From NCBI GenBank assembly GCA_002328745.1, contig DCVQ01000004.1:1-27089 (forward strand): DNA of 27,089 nt, given 5' to 3'. The notes under the pieces were generated by a model. The model was not told where the DNA came from. It ran no database searches and was given only the letters and a program-made list of their open reading frames with translations. Position numbers and translations under genes: made by a program. Below are positions 22,223-27,089 of the stretch, piece by piece (within the stretch, counting starts at the first letter, position 1; every line of letters begins with the position of its first letter). This DNA is from Actinobacteria bacterium UBA2184. GTDB taxonomy: Bacteria > Actinomycetota > Coriobacteriia > Anaerosomatales > Anaerosomataceae.

Positions 22223-23224
22223 ATGCCCAAGAAGCGCGTGCTCACCGGTTACCGTCCGACGGGCCGTCTTACGCTCGGCCACTGGTTCGGCAACCTGCTC
22301 ACCATGCGGGAGATGCAGTCCGAGTACGAGGCGTTCTACTTCGTGGCGGACTGGCACGCGCTCACGAGCGACTGGCAGGACACGCACGCGATCCGGCAGT
22401 ACACCGAGGAGATGGTCCTCGACTGGGTGGCCGCGGGCATCGACCCGGCGAAGTCCACCATCTACCGGCAGAGCGACGTGCCGGAGGTGGCCGAGCTCAC
22501 GATGTACCTCTCCATGGTCGCGCCGATGGCGTGGCTCGAGCGCGTTCCCTCGTACAAGGAGCAGCGCGAGCAGATCACCGAGAAGGACCTCGGGAACGTG
22601 GGCTTCTTCCTGTACCCGCTGATGCAGGCCGCCGACATCGTGATCGTGCGCGGCGACGTCGTCCCCGTGGGGGAGGACCAGTTGCCGCATCTCGAGCTCA
22701 CGCGCGAGGTCGTTCGGCGCTTCAACAACCAGTACGGCGACCTGCTGCCTGAGCCGCAGGCGCTCATCGCCAAGCAAGGCGCGCGCGTGCCCGGCACCGA
22801 TGGCCGCAAGATGTCGAAGAGCTACGGCAACGCGATCTATCTCTCGGAGACCGAGGACGAGACGGCGGCCAAGGTGATGGGCATGATCACCGACCCGGCG
22901 CGCAAGCTGAAGACCGACCCCGGCAACCCCGACATCTGCCCGCTGCAGCAGATCCACAAGCTGGTGGCGTCCGACCCGGCCGCTATCGCCGAGTGGGACG
23001 GGTGCTGCAGGGCTGCCGAGTGCGGGTGCGTAGCTCACAAGCGCGCGTTGGTGGAGGAGCTTAACGCCTACCTGCGTCCGTTCCGCGAGAAGCGCTCCGA
23101 GATGGCGGCACACCCCGGTTACGCGTGGGAGGTGCTGTCCGATGGCGCCGCGCGCGTGCGGCCGGTCGTCGAGGACCTGATGGGCGCCGTGCGCCGGGCG
23201 ATGCACGTCGACGCCGAACGCTAG
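22223..23224 (+). CDS. trpS: Tryptophanyl-tRNA synthetase with iron-sulfur-type motif
   Basis: Class I aminoacyl-tRNA synthetase charging tRNA-Trp, 333 residues, normal length. The ATP-binding HIGH-equivalent is in YRPTGRLTLGHWFGNL (10-25) and KMSKS is at 196-200. The tryptophan-pocket blocks YPLMQAADIV and GEDQLPHLELTRE are present. Near the anticodon-binding end, Cys239, Cys262 and Cys269 have the C-x22-C-x6-C spacing of the [4Fe-4S] TrpRS typified by Thermotoga maritima, but the fourth position is His272 rather than Cys. Additional Cys261 and Cys267 lie between. ATG 22223 follows GAGGGGA at a rather long distance of about 11 bases. Confidence 0.96.
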   Translation: MPKKRVLTGYRPTGRLTLGHWFGNLLTMREMQSEYEAFYFVADWHALTSDWQDTHAIRQYTEEMVLDWVAAGIDPAKSTIYRQSDVPEVAELTMYLSMVAPMAWLERVPSYKEQREQITEKDLGNVGFFLYPLMQAADIVIVRGDVVPVGEDQLPHLELTREVVRRFNNQYGDLLPEPQALIAKQGARVPGTDGRKMSKSYGNAIYLSETEDETAAKVMGMITDPARKLKTDPGNPDICPLQQIHKLVASDPAAIAEWDGCCRAAECGCVAHKRALVEELNAYLRPFREKRSEMAAHPGYAWEVLSDGAARVRPVVEDLMGAVRRAMHVDAER

Positions 23225-23228
23225 CCGC

Positions 23229-23972
23229 ATGTCGTACCGGGTACGCACAGACGCGTTCGAAGGGCCGTTCGACCTGCTGCTGCAGCTCGTGGCGAAGCAG
23301 AAGGTCGATATCGCTGGCCTGTCCATCGCGGACATCGCGGACCAGTACCTCGAGCACGTCGATCGCATGCAGGACCTCGACCTCGATGTCGCGAGCGACT
23401 TCCTGCTCGTCGCCGCGACGCTGCTCGAACTGAAGGCGGCCTCGCTGCTGCCGCAGGACCTTCCGGTCGAGGTGCTGGAGTTCGATGATCTCACCCCCGA
23501 AGAGGCCCGCGAGCTTCTCATCACGCGCCTGCTGGCGTACAAGACCTTCAAGAACGCGGCGGGGGAGCTTGCGGCGCGCAGCGAGTCCGAGTCGCTGATG
23601 CATGCCCGCGGGGCCGGGCTCGAGGAGCGGTTCCTGCAGCTCATGCCGGACTACCTCGAAGGGATCACCCTGCACGGACTGGCGGTGATCTGCGCGGATC
23701 TGGTGCACAAGCGCGAGATCTTCCTTCTCGAAGCCGAGCATGTGGCCTCGGCGCCGATCAGCCTCGAGCTCCACGTGGAGGGCGTCGCGCGCATGATGCT
23801 TGCGCGCAAACGCGCTACCTTCCGCGAGCTGGTGGCGGCCGGTGCGCCCGTGGAGGAGCTCGTGGTGACATTTCTCGCGATCCTCGAGCTCTACAAGCGC
23901 GGGCTCGTGCGGTTGGAGCAAGCGGAACTGTTCGGTGATATCGAGATAGTGGGGACGGGTGATGACGCGTGA
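23229..23972 (+). CDS. scpA: Segregation and condensation protein A (kleisin)
   Basis: Kleisin subunit of the SMC-ScpAB condensin that organises and segregates the chromosome. The 247 residues open with the family signature FEGPFDLLLQLVAKQKVDI, then IADIADQYL and DFLLVAATLLELKAASLLP. The C-terminal winged-helix part contains TFRELV and VVTFLAILELYKRGLV. It begins four bases after the trpS stop and overlaps scpB (GTGA), the usual order with its partner. The smc gene is not in the window. Confidence 0.95.
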   Translation: MSYRVRTDAFEGPFDLLLQLVAKQKVDIAGLSIADIADQYLEHVDRMQDLDLDVASDFLLVAATLLELKAASLLPQDLPVEVLEFDDLTPEEARELLITRLLAYKTFKNAAGELAARSESESLMHARGAGLEERFLQLMPDYLEGITLHGLAVICADLVHKREIFLLEAEHVASAPISLELHVEGVARMMLARKRATFRELVAAGAPVEELVVTFLAILELYKRGLVRLEQAELFGDIEIVGTGDDA

Positions 23973-24625
23973 GCCGCGAGGACCCTGCAGTCCGAGGTGC
24001 GCTCGAGGCGCTGCTGTTCGTGACCGACGAGCCGGTGGGGGCCTCTCGTCTGGCAACGATCCTGGACCGGCCGGTGGCGACTGTCGAGAAGACGCTCGAG
24101 GCGCTCGCAGCCGAGTACGCGGCGGACGATCGCGGCTTCCAGCTTCGGCAGGTCGCGGGCGGCTGGCGGCTGTACACACACCCCGCGTACAGCGCCTACA
24201 TCGAGGACTACGTGCTCTCGTGGGACACGCGGCGGCTGTCGCAGGCCGCGCTCGAGGCGCTCGCGGTCATCGCGTACCACCAGCCGGTGAGCCGACAGGG
24301 GGTTAACGCCGTTCGCGGCGTCAACAGCGAGGCCGTCATCTCGTCTCTGATCGAGAAGGGCCTCGTCCGGGAGTCGGGCCGCGACAAGAACGCGGGCAAC
24401 GCGATCCTCTACGGCACGACACGGACGTTCCTCGAGCGATTCGGGCTCAAGGACCTTTCGGAACTGCCGCCCCTTGCGGAGTTCGCGCCAGACCCCGATA
24501 CCGAACGGGCGATCCGCGAGCGCTTGAACGCGCTGGAGGGAAGCTCGCTCGACATCGACGGGGACGACGACGAGGATACGGAGACTCTCGAGGCCGACGA
24601 TGACGACATCGACGAACTCGACTGA
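23969..24625 (+). CDS. scpB: Segregation and condensation protein B
   Basis: Partner of ScpA in the SMC condensin, 218 residues with two winged-helix domains. Diagnostic blocks are ALEALLFVTDEPV near the N-terminus, SQAALEALAVIAYHQPVSR, and GLVRESGRDKNAGNAILYGT followed by TFLERFGLKDLSELPPL. The final 30 residues are extremely acidic (Asp/Glu-rich) and probably disordered. GTG 23969 overlaps the scpA stop; the 3' end overlaps rluB by 26 bases, the longest overlap in this operon. Confidence 0.95.
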   Translation: MSREDPAVRGALEALLFVTDEPVGASRLATILDRPVATVEKTLEALAAEYAADDRGFQLRQVAGGWRLYTHPAYSAYIEDYVLSWDTRRLSQAALEALAVIAYHQPVSRQGVNAVRGVNSEAVISSLIEKGLVRESGRDKNAGNAILYGTTRTFLERFGLKDLSELPPLAEFAPDPDTERAIRERLNALEGSSLDIDGDDDEDTETLEADDDDIDELD

Positions 24626-25370
24626 CGCGGATCCCGGACCGGGGACCGAGCGCCTGCAGAAGTTCCTTGCGCGTGCCGGCGTCGCGTCACGGCGCGGGGC
24701 GGAGGACCTGATCGCCGCGGGACGCGTGAGCGTGAACGGCGAAGTCGTGATGGTTCCCGGGACGCGCATCGATCCCGCCGCCGACACCGTGGCGGTGGAC
24801 GGCGAGACGGCCGGCATCCCGGAGACGCTGTGGTACGTCATGCTCAACAAGCCCGCGGGCGTGGTGACGACGATGGACGACCCCCAGGGGCGTCCGACGG
24901 TCGTAGGGTACATCCCCGAGGGCGCGCCGCGGCTCTTCCCGATAGGACGGCTGGACCGCGACACGACCGGGTTGCTGCTGCTGACCAACGACGGAGAGCT
25001 GGCGCACTCGCTCATGCACCCGCGGTTCCACGTCCCGAAGGTCTATCTGGCCGAGGTGGACGGGGTTCCCGACGAGCAGGACCTCCGCACCCTGCGGGAC
25101 GGTGTCGATCTTGATGACGGGCGCACGTCGGCGGCAGAGGTCGAGGTCGCCGAGCGCCGCCGGAGCACCTCAGTGGTGCGCCTGACGATCCGCGAGGGCC
25201 GCAAGCGTCAGGTGCGGCGTATGCTCTCGGCGGTCGGCCACCCGGTACGCGCGCTGGAACGCATCGCCTACGGGCCGCTCCCGCTCGGCGCGCTCGCGCC
25301 GGGGCGGGTTCGCGCGCTGACCGACGACGAGGTCGCCGCTCTGCGCGCGGCGTCGCGGGGGGAGGCGTGA
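24600..25370 (+). CDS. rluB: 23S rRNA pseudouridine synthase, RsuA/RluB family
   Basis: Converts uridine to pseudouridine in ribosomal RNA. In 256 residues, an N-terminal S4 RNA-binding domain (LQKFLARAGVASRRGAEDLI, 19-38) precedes the synthase domain. The catalytic aspartate is Asp119 in GRLDRDTTGLLLLTND, and KPAGVVTT and EGRKRQVRRML are also family motifs. The association with scpA-scpB matches RluB in Gram-positive bacteria, but RsuA and RluE act on other rRNA positions and share the motifs, so the exact target is inferred. ATG 24600 lies within the end of scpB; the first 17 residues are low-complexity, so the true start could be slightly further in. Confidence 0.92.
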   Translation: MTTSTNSTDADPGPGTERLQKFLARAGVASRRGAEDLIAAGRVSVNGEVVMVPGTRIDPAADTVAVDGETAGIPETLWYVMLNKPAGVVTTMDDPQGRPTVVGYIPEGAPRLFPIGRLDRDTTGLLLLTNDGELAHSLMHPRFHVPKVYLAEVDGVPDEQDLRTLRDGVDLDDGRTSAAEVEVAERRRSTSVVRLTIREGRKRQVRRMLSAVGHPVRALERIAYGPLPLGALAPGRVRALTDDEVAALRAASRGEA

Positions 25371-25939
25371 TGCTGGCGGTGGTGACCGGACCGGTCCGCT
25401 CGGGCAAGTCACGGGCCGCGCTGCGCCTTGCGCTCGATACGGGCTGCGACGTGGTGGTGGCCGTGGGCGGCCGGGAGGACGATCCGGAGATGGTGCGGCG
25501 CATCGCGGCGCACCGGGCCGAGCGGCCCGGCTCGGTGTCGGTCGTTGAGGCCGACGGAGAGCTGGCGTGGCTCGCCGGGGTTCCCGACAAGACCTGCCTG
25601 GTCGTCGACTGCCTCGGGACGATCCTCGGCCTCTCGCTCGTGGGGCTCGTGCCCGAAGGCGCTCAGATCGCCGGCCACGAAGCCGAGACTGCCGCGGTCA
25701 GGATCGTCGACGCGCTGGTGGAAGCGCTCGCCGAGCGCGGAGGCCCGACGATCGTCGTGTCCAACGAGGTGGGCTGGGGCGTCGTCCCCGCGACGCCGCT
25801 CGGCAGGCTCTTCCGCGATGCGGTCGGCCGTGCCAACCGCGCACTCGTAGCCCGTTCGGAAGCGGCGTGGCTGGTCGTCTCCGGCCGCGCGATAGACCTG
25901 CACGCTTACAGCGAGGAGATCGCATGGCCCACGCGCTGA
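25370..25939 (+). CDS. cobU: Adenosylcobinamide kinase / guanylyltransferase
   Basis: Bifunctional enzyme of cobalamin nucleotide-loop assembly: it phosphorylates adenosylcobinamide and then transfers GMP to give adenosylcobinamide-GDP. In 189 residues the P-loop is GPVRSGKS near the N-terminus. The CobU signature VSNEVGWGVVPATPLGRLFRDAVGRAN (written here as VSNEVGWGVV then LGRLFRD) is complete, and the C-terminus ends with LVVSGRAIDL. ATG 25370 is preferred over GTG 25367 because GGGGGGAGG at 25356-25364 is better spaced from it. It shares one base with the rluB stop and overlaps cobT by 16 bases. Confidence 0.93.
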   Translation: MLAVVTGPVRSGKSRAALRLALDTGCDVVVAVGGREDDPEMVRRIAAHRAERPGSVSVVEADGELAWLAGVPDKTCLVVDCLGTILGLSLVGLVPEGAQIAGHEAETAAVRIVDALVEALAERGGPTIVVSNEVGWGVVPATPLGRLFRDAVGRANRALVARSEAAWLVVSGRAIDLHAYSEEIAWPTR

Positions 25940-27021
25940 CGCATGCCCCCGGCCCGCTCGAGCGCGAGGTGCTCGCGCTTGTCGCGACCGTCGTTCCCAC
26001 CGATCCCGCCGCGTCGGAGCGCGCCTGGGAGCGGCTCGACTCCCTCACGAAGCCGCCCCGAAGCCTGGGACGGCTCGAGGAGGTCGCCGCACGGGTCGCC
26101 ACGGTGCAGGACGACGTCCGGCCTTCGGCATCGCCCGCGGCCATCGTGCTCTGTGCGGGCGACCACGGCGTGGTGGCCGAGGGCGTGAGCCCGTGGCCGT
26201 CGGAGGTCACGCAGCAGATGGTCGCGAACTTTGCCGCTGGTGGAGCGGCGATCAACCAGATCGCCGGCCACGTGGGGGCCCGCCTCGTGCTTGCGGACGT
26301 GGGAGTGGCAGGAGACACGAGCGGCGTGCCTGGCGTGCTGCAGCGCAAGGTGCGCGCCGGAACGCGCAACCTGGCCGTGGGCCCCGCCATGACCCGCGAA
26401 GAAGCCGCCGAGGCGTTCCTCGCCGGTGCGGCGATCGCGCGCGAGCTGACTGCCGAAGGGGTGCGGGTGCTGGGCACGGGAGAGATGGGCATCGGCAACA
26501 CGACCCCCGCGTCCGCGCTCGTGTCGGTGCTCGCGGGAGTGGATCCCGCGCGCGTCGTCGGGCCCGGGACGGGCCTGGATGCCGCGGGGATGGCGCACAA
26601 GGCGGCGGTCGTGGCACGCGGAATCGCCGCGAACGAGCCGTCGGCGGCGGACCCGTTCGGCACGCTCGCCGCACTCGGCGGGCTCGAGCTCGCCGCGATG
26701 GCGGGGGTCCTGGTGGGCGGGGCGGCTGCGCGCGCGTGCGTGGTGGCCGACGGCTTCATCTCGAGCGCGGCGTCCCTCGCGGCCGTGCGGATCTGTCCGC
26801 ACGGGGCGGGGTACCTCTTCCCGTCGCACCTCTCGCTCGAGCCGGGACATCGGGTGGTCTTAGACGCGCTCGGTCTCGAACCCGTGCTGGCTCTCGACAT
26901 GCGGCTCGGCGAAGGCACCGGCGGAGCGCTCGCTATCGGTGTGATGGGGGCGGCGTGCGCGATGATGAGCGGCATGGCGACCTTCGCCGAGGCAGGCGTG
27001 AGCGGTCGCGACGACGCATGA
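25924..27021 (+). CDS. cobT: Nicotinate-nucleotide-dimethylbenzimidazole phosphoribosyltransferase
   Basis: Makes the alpha-ribazole phosphate used as the lower ligand precursor of cobalamin. The 365 residues contain SLTKPPRSLGRLE (40-52), CAGDHGVVAEGVSPWP (77-92), GTGEMGIGNTTPASAL (184-199) and the catalytic Glu330 in RLGEGTGGALA. The length equals the family norm. ATG 25924 lies inside the end of cobU; the longer upstream frame has no similarity. It overlaps cobS by four bases (ATGA). Together with CobU it prepares the two substrates joined by CobS. Confidence 0.96.
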   Translation: MAHALTHAPGPLEREVLALVATVVPTDPAASERAWERLDSLTKPPRSLGRLEEVAARVATVQDDVRPSASPAAIVLCAGDHGVVAEGVSPWPSEVTQQMVANFAAGGAAINQIAGHVGARLVLADVGVAGDTSGVPGVLQRKVRAGTRNLAVGPAMTREEAAEAFLAGAAIARELTAEGVRVLGTGEMGIGNTTPASALVSVLAGVDPARVVGPGTGLDAAGMAHKAAVVARGIAANEPSAADPFGTLAALGGLELAAMAGVLVGGAAARACVVADGFISSAASLAAVRICPHGAGYLFPSHLSLEPGHRVVLDALGLEPVLALDMRLGEGTGGALAIGVMGAACAMMSGMATFAEAGVSGRDDA

Positions 27022-27089
27022 GGGCGCTCGCCGACTTCGCCACCGCCGTGCGGCTGCTCACCATCGTCCCGCTCGGGACCGCCGAGGGC
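27018..27089 (+). CDS. cobS: Cobalamin synthase, N-terminal fragment (runs off window)
   Basis: The last 72 bases encode 24 residues beginning MRALADFATAVRLLTIVPLG, which fits the start of CobS, the membrane enzyme that joins adenosylcobinamide-GDP with alpha-ribazole. The pattern F-x2-A-x-R-h-L-T-h-h-P is typical of its N-terminus. The ATGA overlap with cobT and the cobU-cobT-cobS order support the call. The rest of the gene lies outside the window. Confidence 0.8.
   Translation, partial: MRALADFATAVRLLTIVPLGTAEG

Overview
This window is 27 kb of GC-rich bacterial chromosome. All 25 supported genes lie on the plus strand, GTG starts are frequent, and most neighbours overlap by 1-16 bases, so they form long operons. 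The gene content and order (an actinobacterial-style deoB-deoA-DHH/CBS/tRNA nucleotidyltransferase-M50-trpS-scpA-scpB-rluB run, a PilB ATPase, cobalamin genes and a compact complex I locus) suggest a deep, possibly anaerobic actinobacterial lineage such as Coriobacteriia. This is inference; no rRNA or other firm taxonomic marker is present.

Layout. 1-187: 3' end of a cold-shock protein, followed by a strong intrinsic terminator. 345-743: a small uncharacterised helical protein. 794-2803: an ABC-F ATPase. 2885-3052: a sigma70-type promoter and a leader with mutually exclusive hairpins. 3053-14024: a complex I operon in the order nuoA-B-C-D-H-[I fused to a GltD-like flavoprotein]-J-K-L-M-N. 14072-14198: a promoter, a UUCG hairpin, a terminator-like hairpin and a 12-nt direct repeat. 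14223-14486: a FlgM-like protein with its own terminator. 14637-22163: pilB, deoB, deoA, a DHH-CBS-tRNA nucleotidyltransferase fusion and a site-2 protease. 22223-27089: trpS, scpA, scpB, rluB, cobU, cobT and the start of cobS.

The most striking feature is the complex I locus. It has no nuoE, nuoF or nuoG, which normally form the NADH-oxidising arm. Instead, nuoI is interrupted by about 500 residues of GltD-type flavoprotein placed between the NuoI N-terminal segment and its two-[4Fe-4S] ferredoxin domain. This protein could take electrons from a pyridine nucleotide through FAD and iron-sulfur clusters and pass them directly along the NuoI clusters to NuoB and quinone: a one-gene replacement for the NuoEFG arm. 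The segment that would hold the NADP 2'-phosphate lacks its usual arginines, so NADH is the more likely donor. In the same operon NuoN lacks the conserved TM5 glutamate and the usual EGxPTPV loop, while NuoL and NuoM keep their equivalents; one antiporter-like channel may therefore be altered.

Other points of interest are a tryptophanyl-tRNA synthetase with the [4Fe-4S]-type spacing C-x22-C-x6-C-x2 ending in His rather than Cys, and the FlgM-like gene sitting behind an attenuator-like leader next to pilB. No tRNA, rRNA, CRISPR array, insertion sequence or phage gene was seen, and no gene-free stretch exceeds 300 bases.
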